Source: CAZFQG01 sp964520785 (GTDB taxonomy: Bacteria; Planctomycetota; Planctomycetia; Pirellulales; Thermoguttaceae). From it: a stretch of 26,548 nucleotides of DNA. The notes below the pieces were generated by a model, which was given only the letters and a program-made list of their open reading frames with translations, was not told the origin of the DNA and searched no databases. This document shows, in pieces, positions 7,960 to 15,420 of this stretch (its first letter is position 1; each line of letters begins with the position of its first letter). The position numbers were made by a program, and so were the translations under genes. The stretch is from contig CAZFQG010000077.1 of NCBI GenBank assembly GCA_964520785.1, positions 1 to 26,548 on the forward strand, given 5' to 3'.

Positions 7960-8973
7960 CTACGCTTTCGGTGGAAACCACAGCATCATCGGGTCGGGAC
8001 CGTTTCCCGTCTGGATGACCGCTTCTACTTCCATCTTGTCCAAGTCGATCACATGGACGCCGTCCTCGTGCTCGCACCCGACGAACGCCTTCTTCCCATC
8101 GGGGGAGAGTTCGATCCCGATGGCGTAACTCCCGACCGGAATCCGCTTGACCTCCTTAAGCGATTTCGTGTCGATCACCGTGACGATCCCCTTTTCCGAC
8201 CAGCAGGGGACGAGGGCTAATGCCCCGTCGTCGGTGAAGTGAATCCGTACGGGCATATCGGCAGTGGGAAAGGTCTTCACCGGCTCGTCGGTCGCGACGT
8301 CGATGATCGTGATCGAGCCGCCCGTCTGGTTGGCCGCCCAGAGGTGCTTCCCATCCGGCGTAAACGCCATCCCTTCCACCCCTTCGCCGCACGGAATCTT
8401 CTTGATTAACCGGCCGGTCGCCCGGTCGATTACGGAGACATCCTCCGACACGATATTCGCCGTGTAGAGCCGTCTCGCGTCGGGCGAGACGAGTACCATG
8501 TGGGATATCTTCCCCTCCGTCGGGATCGTTCGCGTCACCTCGTGGTTGACCGTGTCGACCTCGATCACGTAACCGGTCTGGCCGGCCGTGAAGTAGGCGA
8601 ATTTCCCGTCCGGCGCCATTGCCGCGCCGTGGACCCGCGTCGCCTTGCCGGTCGGAATCTGCCTGACGTGTTTTCGTGCCGGGAGGTCGATCAGGGAAAT
8701 CGTATTCCCTGGGGGAGCGTAGTTCGAGAGATAGGCATATCGCCCATCCGGGGTGATGACGATTTCGTGCGGATTCGGACCGGTCGAAATCGTGTCGAGT
8801 ATCTTGTACGTGCTCGGGTCGATGAAGCACAGCGTGTCGCTATGTTTGTTCGCCACCAGCAGAAAGGGGCCGTCGCCCAAGGAATCCCTCCCCATTTCCG
8901 CCGCGAACCCGGGCACGATCCAAGCAAGAACGCCTACGACACAAAACCCCCAACCCATTATCATCCGATTCAT
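7960..8973 (-). CDS. Secreted YVTN-type beta-propeller repeat protein
   Basis: The 337-residue protein has a signal peptide (hydrophobic residues 8-23, likely cleavage after the AA at 24-25). It is followed by about seven ~42-residue blades of the YVTN/lactonase type. Repeating elements include LLVANKHSDTLCFID, YAYLSNYAPPGNTISLIDL, RRLYTANIVSEDVSVID, HLWAANQTGGSITIID and KAFVGCEHEDGVHVID, each with an [S/T]PDG[K/R] turn. Such proteins are extracytoplasmic and usually of unknown function; some bind metals or partner with cytochromes. The ATG at 8973 is chosen because CGGAG lies about 8 bases upstream and it opens the signal peptide; the longer frame reaching 9174 overlaps the neighbouring gene. 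It starts 38 bases after that gene's stop. Confidence 0.88.
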   Translation of the reverse strand: MNRMIMGWGFCVVGVLAWIVPGFAAEMGRDSLGDGPFLLVANKHSDTLCFIDPSTYKILDTISTGPNPHEIVITPDGRYAYLSNYAPPGNTISLIDLPARKHVRQIPTGKATRVHGAAMAPDGKFAYFTAGQTGYVIEVDTVNHEVTRTIPTEGKISHMVLVSPDARRLYTANIVSEDVSVIDRATGRLIKKIPCGEGVEGMAFTPDGKHLWAANQTGGSITIIDVATDEPVKTFPTADMPVRIHFTDDGALALVPCWSEKGIVTVIDTKSLKEVKRIPVGSYAIGIELSPDGKKAFVGCEHEDGVHVIDLDKMEVEAVIQTGNGPDPMMLWFPPKA

Positions 8974-9011
8974 CGCATTTCTCCGAGAAAGAAGCCAACT
9001 CGCCATCAGTT

Positions 9012-10295
9012 TTATTTGTTTTCTTCGTCCACCGTGACGAACAGCGGGTCTTTGAGGAGAAGCTCTGGCGTCAGTGACGGATGCGTCAGATCCGCGATCG
9101 GCACGCCGGCCTGCCACCAGCACTTCACGTGCCGGACGTCGATCGCCGAGGCGGCAAGCACCCGGTCGCCGCATTTCGCGTCGGTCGGTTCAACCAGGAG
9201 GCTCTCGAGCACCGCGTCCTTCGTAGCGATCGGGGCTACGTACGTAACGGCGAAGGTGGCCGGCTCGTATTCTCCCGGACAACCTCGGACGAAAAGCTGA
9301 TCTTTCACCACGCCGGGAACCGGGAGCCGCCGCGGCAGAACCCGCTCGTCGGTCACGGCGTCCACTCGCCAGACGACGTACGGGATTTCCGGATGTGACC
9401 GCGCATACTCGAGCAGCGGCTCGATTGAGTCACTCGCTTTCTCGAACAAACGCAGACTCCGTCGAATCTCGGCAAGCTTGGCGCGCGCCGGATTCGCTCG
9501 AGCTGCGTTGAGTGACTCGCGAATAGCCGCCTCCGATTGCCGAAGGAAGGCGATGAGAGCGTCACGGCAGGCCGTCACGGCGGGCTGGCTCGACTCCGGC
9601 AACTCGGCCGAAGTACTTATCCACGCACGGCGTGCCGAGACGAACCGGTCTTCAACCTCCCCTACCTCCTCCGAAAGCACCGATTGCTGGAGCGAGACTC
9701 GGTCGCGAACTTCGGCGGATACCCTCTCCAACTCCGCGGGCGAGAAGGGGCCTTCCACCTCCACGTCATCGATATACACCGTCGTTCGCCCCATCGGATC
9801 GGGTCGGACCCAAACCAAGGGGGCCCGCAAGAACTCTCCGCCTTCGCCCTTCCCATCCGCCGTCGCCTCCCATTCGATCCAATCGCCATTCGGAGAACGC
9901 CCTTCCTTCCCGGCGACGAGTAGGCCGGACGGCCCCTGCTCCTTCGTCGAATACGGATGCCCCAACCGACCGCTACCTCGCTCCACGAGGATTCTCGCAC
10001 GGACCTTCGGATTGCCTCGGTAAACCAACACCAGAGGCAACGGCCGCCAGCAGTCCCACGAAGGGTCCAACCATTCAACGTCGATCTTGAACGAGCGGTC
10101 TCCTTCGTAAGCCCGCTCGCTGGTAGGGCCGCAGACGTGGATCGCCCATGCCCCGTCGTCATCCGAAAACATCATCGTTGGGTCGGATTCGAATCCCTCT
10201 CGAAAGACATCGTTTCGAGGTTGATCCCCCGAGCCCATTCCGGCGGACATGACTATTAGCAGAAGCGGACGAATCAGCGGTGGGACGGAATTCAT
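9012..10295 (-). CDS. Secreted hypothetical protein with carbohydrate-binding-like domain, probably C-terminally truncated
   Basis: From the ATG at 10295 the product is 427 residues, beginning with a hydrophobic signal-like segment (PPLIRPLLLIVMSAG). The first ~165 residues resemble a beta-sandwich carbohydrate-binding module: a fold opening with FREGFESDP, then GDWIEWEAT, and closing with TTVYIDDVEVEGPF. Next is a long charged helical, coiled-coil-like region. The last ~120 residues (from IPYVVWRVDAV) look like the opening of a larger domain: RGCPGEYEPATFAV and LTPELLLKDPLFVTVDEENK. In similar planctomycete proteins, as I recall them, that stretch leads into several hundred further residues. 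Here a TAA stops it 38 bases before the propeller gene, suggesting truncation. The function is unknown. No clear Shine-Dalgarno precedes the start. Confidence 0.65.
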   Translation of the reverse strand: MNSVPPLIRPLLLIVMSAGMGSGDQPRNDVFREGFESDPTMMFSDDDGAWAIHVCGPTSERAYEGDRSFKIDVEWLDPSWDCWRPLPLVLVYRGNPKVRARILVERGSGRLGHPYSTKEQGPSGLLVAGKEGRSPNGDWIEWEATADGKGEGGEFLRAPLVWVRPDPMGRTTVYIDDVEVEGPFSPAELERVSAEVRDRVSLQQSVLSEEVGEVEDRFVSARRAWISTSAELPESSQPAVTACRDALIAFLRQSEAAIRESLNAARANPARAKLAEIRRSLRLFEKASDSIEPLLEYARSHPEIPYVVWRVDAVTDERVLPRRLPVPGVVKDQLFVRGCPGEYEPATFAVTYVAPIATKDAVLESLLVEPTDAKCGDRVLAASAIDVRHVKCWWQAGVPIADLTHPSLTPELLLKDPLFVTVDEENK

Positions 10296-10393
10296 GGGAC
10301 TGAAAGGGCAGGAGATAAAACTGAGGAGGACTACACGATGACGGGAAAACTCGGTTGCCAACTTCAACTCATTCAGGCTCCGAAGTCCCCGGG

Positions 10394-11329
10394 TTATCCG
10401 GTTTCCGGAACGAACGCAGGGAAGTTGATTCCTTCTAAGGGCTTCGCCTCGCCGAGGACTTGGTGCATTTGGATTTCCGTGACCCGGGCGCCCCAGCCGT
10501 AGGCCTGAGCGGCCAGGGAGGCGCGGTCGTTGGGGAAGAGGAAGACTACGCGGCGGCCCGGGGTGCGATTCAGTTCGGCGAGGGCTAGCGCGGCCGCCTG
10601 ATCGTCCGTCCGCGCGACACCGGGCCCGAGCATCCAGCCGCCAAGAGGGTGATCGATCGAACAGAGGAACCCTTCGATCGGCCCGCCCGGCGTCTGGAAG
10701 ACCGACATGTGCCACACGCGGTCCTCGTTGCGGATCAGGTACTCCCAGTCGCGCCGCCGGTCGATTCCGCTGAGTTTCATTTCCAGCTCCACCATCCCCT
10801 CCACATCGCCGGGCTCCGCGTCGCGGACGGAGGAGGCGAGCGAATGCGATATCTTCAGTCCGCCCGGCGGCACGTCCAGGAACATCTGCTGGTAGGTGCG
10901 GATAGGAACGAAGCCGGCGCGGTTGTACAGGGCGTATGAGTCCATGTTGCTCGCGCTGGAGACCAGGCGGAGAGGTTTGTTCTCGTCCGTGGCGAAGTCG
11001 ATAATCCGCCTGACGAGCCCCGTCGCCACGCCCTGGCCGAACCAGTTGGGATGTACGTTGAGCGTCCCCAGCGATACGTGCGTCGGCCGCAGATGCATGA
11101 AGCAGATTCCCACGACCGCGCCGGTTCCTTCATCCACGGCCGCGTATCCGAGATTCTCGACGTCCAGCTTCCTGTAGACGTCAAATTGAAAGACGGCCGC
11201 TTGCGGCCCCGCGGGGAACGCGCGGCCCATGCCGTGCGCCTCGTTCCAGTAGTTGCCAGAAATGCTCATGACGTGCGCGGTGGGCCAGCGGTCCTCGTCG
11301 CGCATCGGCCGGAAGATGATCCTGCTCAT
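10394..11329 (-). CDS. Tandem GNAT-family N-acetyltransferase (YitH-like C-terminal domain)
   Basis: The 311-residue protein holds two GNAT modules. The first (about 3-150) has an acetyl-CoA-binding turn, WFGQGVATGLVRR (96-108), preceded by the strand LGTLNVHP and followed by SNMDSYALYNRAGF (127-140), typical of the RimI type. The second (about 167-290) begins VRDAEPGDVEGMVELE and includes GWMLGPGVARTDDQAAAL, like the YitH/Acetyltransf_18 domain. A perfect AAGGAGG sits 6 bases before the ATG at 11329, fixing the start; upstream in-frame sequence belongs to the previous gene's antisense. It lies 22 bases after the enolase-superfamily gene, so the two form an operon. The acceptor is probably an amino acid or amine; this is inferred from its neighbour. 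Confidence 0.85.
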   Translation of the reverse strand: MSRIIFRPMRDEDRWPTAHVMSISGNYWNEAHGMGRAFPAGPQAAVFQFDVYRKLDVENLGYAAVDEGTGAVVGICFMHLRPTHVSLGTLNVHPNWFGQGVATGLVRRIIDFATDENKPLRLVSSASNMDSYALYNRAGFVPIRTYQQMFLDVPPGGLKISHSLASSVRDAEPGDVEGMVELEMKLSGIDRRRDWEYLIRNEDRVWHMSVFQTPGGPIEGFLCSIDHPLGGWMLGPGVARTDDQAAALALAELNRTPGRRVVFLFPNDRASLAAQAYGWGARVTEIQMHQVLGEAKPLEGINFPAFVPETG

Positions 11330-11351
11330 GATTCCTCCTTGCGGCTCTCCT

Positions 11352-12476
11352 CTAGCGAACCCCCTTCGTCGTCGCGACGGCATTATCCCGCAACACCGTT
11401 TCATCCGGAGCGACGCCGATTCCCGGTTCCTCCCAAAGGACCGCCTCCAACGCACCCGCATCCTCGTTTTTCGCCAGCGCCGGTGGCTGAGCCGGGGCAA
11501 CGTCCAACAGAAGCGCGGCGGTATCGATCCAATCGGAAGGATAGGTGAAGTTCTCGCCGGCCGCCAAGGCGAGGCCCAGCCGCAGGCCGACCGCCGTTTG
11601 CGGCTCCGCGCCGACCCAGCAGGCGACCTTTTCCATCGCGCACGCCTTGGCGATCGCGCGCGCCGCGGTGAAGCCCCCCACGCGGGCCGGCTTGAGATTC
11701 ATGAATTTGCAGCTCTTCAGTTCCAGTGCCATTTCGGCCTGCTCCGGCGTCGTGACCGACTCGTCGAGGCAGACCGGCGTGCGGACCGATTCCTGGATCA
11801 TCGCGTGTCCCACCAGGTCGTCCGCGGCCAGTGGCTGCTCCATCAGGTCGATGCCGAAATCGTCGACGCGGTGGATCGTGTCCATGTGCCGCAATCGCAT
11901 TCCGGCGACGCAGTCGATGTGGAGCGTTTGCGTAGGATAATCCCGGCGGACGGCGCTGAGCATGGGGATTTCCCAGCCGGGACGGAATTTCAGCCCGACC
12001 CGGCTGAAACCGGCCGCGTAGGCGCGGCCGATATCGGAAAGGAAATCGTCGATCGACTCATTCCGGTCGAATTCGACCCCCACCGCCACGGCCGCTTTCG
12101 TGCCGCCGAGGAGTTTCCAAAGGGGCTTGCCTTCGAGCCGCGCCTTCAGATCCCACCAGGCCATGTCGAGGGCGGCCTTGGCATACCGATTCCCCTCGAA
12201 GGGAGCGAGCCGTTCCTCAAACGCATCGGCCGAGTCAATGGTACTTCCGACAACCGCCGGCATCATCCATTCCCGGAGTACGGCGTAGACCGAACCGACC
12301 CATTCAGGTCCCAACGTCGGCGCGGTTCCCGGGGCGACTTCGCTCCACCCGGCGGTCTCGCCGGAGGTCATCTTGACGAAGACCGTTTCCAACCGGTCCA
12401 GCGGACCATTCGGACCGGCGACGGCTTCCCGCAAGGGAAACGCGGCATGAAATACTTCAACCGAATCAATTTGCAT
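11352..12476 (-). CDS. Enolase-superfamily OSBS / N-acylamino acid racemase-like enzyme (MenC-like)
   Basis: The 374-residue protein matches the muconate-lactonizing subgroup of the enolase superfamily: an N-terminal capping domain (1-125) and a TIM barrel with metal ligands Asp188, Glu213 and Asp238. The barrel also holds Lys163 (second Lys position of the KxK base) and Lys262 opposite. KFRPGWE, LMEQPLAADDLVGHA, TPVCLDES and NLKPARVGG are diagnostic of the OSBS/NSAR family. Family members make o-succinylbenzoate for menaquinone or racemise N-acyl amino acids. Departures are Gly161 in place of the first KxK lysine, DCVAG instead of DAN, and AEPQTAVG instead of the usual G-MLE-TGIG. The gene follows trpE by 82 bases and precedes a GNAT gene by 22, which favours N-acylamino acid chemistry. 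No other men genes are present. AGAGAG precedes the start. Confidence 0.85.
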   Translation of the reverse strand: MQIDSVEVFHAAFPLREAVAGPNGPLDRLETVFVKMTSGETAGWSEVAPGTAPTLGPEWVGSVYAVLREWMMPAVVGSTIDSADAFEERLAPFEGNRYAKAALDMAWWDLKARLEGKPLWKLLGGTKAAVAVGVEFDRNESIDDFLSDIGRAYAAGFSRVGLKFRPGWEIPMLSAVRRDYPTQTLHIDCVAGMRLRHMDTIHRVDDFGIDLMEQPLAADDLVGHAMIQESVRTPVCLDESVTTPEQAEMALELKSCKFMNLKPARVGGFTAARAIAKACAMEKVACWVGAEPQTAVGLRLGLALAAGENFTYPSDWIDTAALLLDVAPAQPPALAKNEDAGALEAVLWEEPGIGVAPDETVLRDNAVATTKGVR

Positions 12477-12558
12477 GAAGTTCTCTCTTTCGACGAACCG
12501 GAAAGGAAGCGAGAAACACCGGCGTCTTCGCGGTTCCTCCGGGGAATTGAATCGCGGT

Positions 12559-14097
12559 TTACCGTCGTTCGCCGACGTGCCGCTCCGCCAGCCCGATCGC
12601 CTTGAGCAACCCCCGGGCCTTGTTGAGGGTTTCGTTCCATTCGTTCTCCGGGACGCTGTCGGCGACGATCCCGGCCCCCGCCTGAACGTAGGCCTTGTTC
12701 TCCTGAACGACGATCGTCCTCAGGGCGATGCACGTATCCATGTTTCCGTTGAAATCGACGTAACCGACCGCGCCGGCATAAGGTCCTCGGCGCTGGGGTT
12801 CGACCTCATCGATGATTTCCATCGCGCGGACCTTCGGCGCGCCGGAGACCGTTCCGGCCGGGAGGCACGCTTGCAGGGCGTCAAAAGCGGTCTTCTGCGG
12901 CTGCAATTGCCCGCACACGTTGGACGTGATGTGCATGACGTGGCTGTAACGTTCGATCACCATCACGTCGGAAAGCTCGACGGAGCGATACTTGCTCACG
13001 CGGCCGACGTCGTTGCGGCCCAGGTCGACGAGCATGACATGTTCGGCGCGTTCCTTGGGGTCGGCCAGGAGTTCCTCACTCAAGGCGGCGTCCTCCTCGT
13101 CCGTCTTTCCACGGCGGCGGGTTCCGGCGAGGGGGCGGACGGTCACCCGGCCGTCGATGACCCGGACCATCACCTCCGGAGAACTGCCGACGAGCGTCAC
13201 GCTGGGCGTCCGGACGTAAAACATGAAGGGGCTGGGATTGATCACGCGGAGGGTCCGATAGATCTCGAACGGGTGGGCGTGGATGGGGACCTCCAGCCGC
13301 TGGGAAAAGACGACCTGGAATATATCGCCGGCGCGGATGTATTCGACGCACTTCTCGACCGCGGCTTCGAAGTCCGTCTGGGTAAAATTGGATCGGTGTT
13401 CCGGAAGGGACTCCTCGGCCGTGGGGCTGACGTCAATCGGCCGCAGCGCACGGGACGGATCCGACAATTCCTTGATTGTCGCGTCGATCCGCTTGCAGGC
13501 ATCCGCATAGGCCCCCTCCAGGTCGTTACGGAATTTGTCGATCCGGGCGGAGGCGATCACGTCGATGGACTTGGTTACATGGTCGAAGACGACCATCCGG
13601 TCGTAAAACGCGAAGGCGAGGTCCGGAATCTGCCGGTCGTCCGGAGGGGCGTCCGGCAGGTGCTCCACGTAACGGACGACGTCATACCCCGCGTATCCGA
13701 CGGCCCCGCTGGTGAAGGGAGGCAAGCCCGGGACCTTCGCCTCGCGGACCGCTTCGACCCGGCGTCGGAGTTCATCCAGAGGATTGTCGCATTCGCACTG
13801 CCGGCTGACGAGGATCGGCGTTCCGGAGGCGGACACCCCGGAAAGAGAGTTGATCGTCACCCGGTTTTGGTATGCTTCGATTTCGAGATAGGGATCCGTG
13901 GCGAGAAAACTGTAGCGACCCACCTTCTCCCCCCCGACGACGCTTTCGAACAGGCAGGCACACCGGCCGGCGTCGATTCTGTGGAACGCGGACACCGGCG
14001 TGAGGGAATCGCTGGTGATTCTCCGGTAGACCGGCACCAGTTCCACGTCCTGCGCCAGTGTTTGGAAAGTGGTGTAATCGGGATAATGGTTTCTCAT
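12559..14097 (-). CDS. trpE: Anthranilate synthase component I
   Basis: The 512-residue enzyme converts chorismate to anthranilate with ammonia supplied by TrpG, the first committed step of tryptophan synthesis. The N-terminal domain has LFESVVGGEKVGRYSF (49-64), in the position of the LLES feedback (tryptophan-binding) element, with Phe replacing the second Leu. The chorismate-binding domain (about 245-500) contains IRAGDIFQVVFSQR, PLAGTRRRG, HVMLVDLGRNDVGRV and PAGTVSGAPKVRAMEII. It ends with the AGAGIVADSVPENEWNE region. The extended TrpE-type N-terminus argues against PabB. No trpG or other trp gene is adjacent. The start ATG has GGAAG 8 bases upstream. A promoter with an extended -10 box lies about 45 bases upstream, leaving too short a leader for a standard attenuator. 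Confidence 0.95.
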   Translation of the reverse strand: MRNHYPDYTTFQTLAQDVELVPVYRRITSDSLTPVSAFHRIDAGRCACLFESVVGGEKVGRYSFLATDPYLEIEAYQNRVTINSLSGVSASGTPILVSRQCECDNPLDELRRRVEAVREAKVPGLPPFTSGAVGYAGYDVVRYVEHLPDAPPDDRQIPDLAFAFYDRMVVFDHVTKSIDVIASARIDKFRNDLEGAYADACKRIDATIKELSDPSRALRPIDVSPTAEESLPEHRSNFTQTDFEAAVEKCVEYIRAGDIFQVVFSQRLEVPIHAHPFEIYRTLRVINPSPFMFYVRTPSVTLVGSSPEVMVRVIDGRVTVRPLAGTRRRGKTDEEDAALSEELLADPKERAEHVMLVDLGRNDVGRVSKYRSVELSDVMVIERYSHVMHITSNVCGQLQPQKTAFDALQACLPAGTVSGAPKVRAMEIIDEVEPQRRGPYAGAVGYVDFNGNMDTCIALRTIVVQENKAYVQAGAGIVADSVPENEWNETLNKARGLLKAIGLAERHVGERR

Positions 14098-14140
14098 CCT
14101 GGAATCTTCCGACGAAACAACGAGGCGGCGAACTGTCGAA

Positions 14141-14167
14141 AGTATAGCAGGTTATGTGCTGATGCAA
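14141..14167 (-). promoter_or_regulatory. Putative sigma70-type promoter for trpE (extended -10)
   Basis: On the minus strand TTGCAT (14167-14162) and TATACT (14146-14141) are separated by 15 bases. The -10 hexamer is preceded by TGC, giving the extended motif TG-n-TATACT, which compensates for the short spacer. The predicted start would leave a leader of about 35-40 bases before the trpE ATG at 14097. Confidence 0.5.
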
Positions 14168-14174
14168 ACCGTTC

Positions 14175-14202
14175 TTGACACCGCGCGGGCGGCCGTTAGA
14201 AT
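14175..14202 (+). promoter_or_regulatory. Putative sigma70 promoter for the McsA-like gene
   Basis: A perfect -35 box TTGACA (14175-14180) and -10 box TAGAAT (14197-14202) are 16 bases apart. Transcription would start near 14209 and leave a leader of about 100 bases before the ATG at 14313. It faces away from the trpE promoter, whose -35 box is only 7 bases distant. Confidence 0.65.
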
Positions 14203-14312
14203 CCACTACTAGATCGGTTCCCCCCGCAGGCCGTTCCCAATAATCTGTCCTCTGCGCTTCAACGGGCGTCGAATTACGCCGTCATGCAACCCGGCTTTCG
14301 CGAGATCGAACC

Positions 14313-14831
14313 ATGAAATGCCAAAAATGCGATAAACCGGCGACTTTTCATATAACTGAATTGGCGGACGGAAAACCGCGCGAGATTCACCTTTGTGAGG
14401 AACATGCCAGGGCCTACTTGTCCCACGGTATGGATGCCACCGAGGAGGTGGAGAACCTCGCGGCTGTTTTCGCCCAACAACTGGCGGAACAGGGAATTGG
14501 CCAGGCAGCAAAGGAGCTTTCCCAGCTTGACAAGAAGAAATGCCCCTATTGTGGGGGGACATTTTACGACTTCCGCGAGAAGGGACGGTTGGGATGTCCT
14601 CACGATTACACGTTCTTTTCCGGTCAGCTCGAGCCCCTTCTGGTCAATATCCATGGGGAAACCGAGCATGTGGGCAAGGTACCCTCGCACGGTCCCGATT
14701 CGAGCCGCGACCGCACCGAATTATTGCGGCTGCGGCGAGAAATGGACGAGGCCGTGAGTCAAGAGAAATATGAAGAAGCCTCGCGTATTCGTGACGAAAT
14801 TAAGCGGATCAAGGTGAGAGAGGGGGCTTAG
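14313..14831 (+). CDS. mcsA: McsA-like zinc-finger protein with UVR motif
   Basis: The 172-residue protein has two zinc-binding clusters and a C-terminal UvrB/UvrC motif. The first cluster is Cys3-x2-Cys6 with Cys28-x2-His31. The second is CPYC (77-80) with GRLGCPHDYTFF (91-102), where an Asp occupies the position of the last Cys in classical McsA. The UVR helix pair spans about 134-168 (LRREMDEAVSQEKYEEASRIRDEI). In Firmicutes McsA activates the protein-arginine kinase McsB and acts with CtsR and ClpC in proteolysis. No mcsB, clpC or ctsR neighbours this gene here. The ribosome site is weak (GAG), and a good promoter lies about 110 bases upstream. It is transcribed alone and followed by a stem-loop. 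Confidence 0.85.
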   Translation: MKCQKCDKPATFHITELADGKPREIHLCEEHARAYLSHGMDATEEVENLAAVFAQQLAEQGIGQAAKELSQLDKKKCPYCGGTFYDFREKGRLGCPHDYTFFSGQLEPLLVNIHGETEHVGKVPSHGPDSSRDRTELLRLRREMDEAVSQEKYEEASRIRDEIKRIKVREGA

Positions 14832-14844
14832 CCGGGTTGTAGTT

Positions 14845-14870
14845 CCGCCGGATCGGATCGGATTCGGTGG
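14845..14870 (+). terminator. Stem-loop after the McsA-like gene, possible terminator
   Basis: CCGCCGGATC (14845-14854) pairs with GATTCGGTGG (14861-14870) across a 6-base loop, giving 10 pairs of which two are G-U. It lies 13 bases past the stop codon. Only GTTT follows, so the U-tract is poor and intrinsic termination is uncertain. Confidence 0.4.
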
Positions 14871-15000
14871 GTTTAGCTTCATTGCATGACGTGCGGGTCG
14901 TTCTGGATCGCTCGGCCTCCTTCGCGAATTGGGCCCGTTTCGGTCGGCATATCGCCAACCCCTCTGAAGACTGTCCGTGCCCTGCGACTTGAGCAAACCT
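14871..15000. other. Intergenic, nothing recognised
   Basis: Between the stem-loop after the McsA-like gene and the Rpn-type remnant no gene is supported. One plus-strand frame (about 14878-14993) is open for roughly 38 codons, but has no recognisable motif or convincing start. It may be decayed sequence from the same element. Confidence 0.35.
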
Positions 15001-15399
15001 TCGAGGTGCCATACAATAAAGTCCACGGTCGACCGCTGGATGGCGGCGCGGGTGCAGACGTACCGGTCGCTGTTGCAGGAGCGGATTATCGCCCTGCACG
15101 CGGACGCGCCGTCGCTGCCGCGTGGCGTCGTGATCGTCATTTACAATTGATACGACGAACTCGAGGCCCGAGGCAGGGCTAAAGGCATCGCCCGAGGCAA
15201 AGCAGAAGGTAAAGCGGAAGGGAAGGTGGAAGGTAAGGTGGACGATATCGTTCGGTTCCTATGGGCGCGGTTTGGCGCTGTTGACGTGTAACTGGAGCAG
15301 TCCGTCCGCGAAATCTCCGGCCTGGCCCGATGGGACGAGTTGGTCATCCGTGCCGCGACCTGCGATTCGGTCGACGAGTTCATGCGGACTTTCAAATAA
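15001..15399 (+). pseudogene. Decayed Rpn/YhgA-like (PD-(D/E)XK transposase-related) nuclease gene
   Basis: One frame read through two stops (TGA 15148, TAA 15289) gives two recognisable pieces. The first, RVQTYRSLLQERIIALH followed by LPRGVVIVIYN, resembles the 'R-x-x-Y-x-x-x-L-W ... LP-x-V-x-P-I-V-L-Y-N-G' core of Rpn/YhgA-like recombination-promoting nucleases. The second begins YDELEARGRAKGIARGKAEG and continues with more GKAEG/GKVEG repeats, then FLWARFGA, LVIRAATCDSVDEF. This is the charged repeat and DUF4351-like C-terminal helical module of the same proteins. Intact members are about 250-330 residues, while here only about 130 codons remain, so a central block is deleted as well as the stops. 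The GKAEG repeats also form an imperfect DNA repeat at about 15172-15240. Confidence 0.6.
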
Positions 15400-15420
15400 T
15401 AACGATTGCTTCCGTCCGGT

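Noticed and set aside
12475..14178. A 567-codon plus-strand frame over trpE
   Set aside because: It lies antisense to an unambiguous trpE and has no recognisable domain.
14878..14993. A ~38-codon plus-strand open frame (LHDVRVVLDRSASFANW)
   Set aside because: No start codon with a ribosome site and no family match; probably chance or decayed sequence.
15172..15240. Possible tandem DNA repeat or CRISPR-like array
   Set aside because: The repetition is explained by the GKAEG/GKVEG amino-acid repeats of the Rpn-type remnant; there are no spacers.
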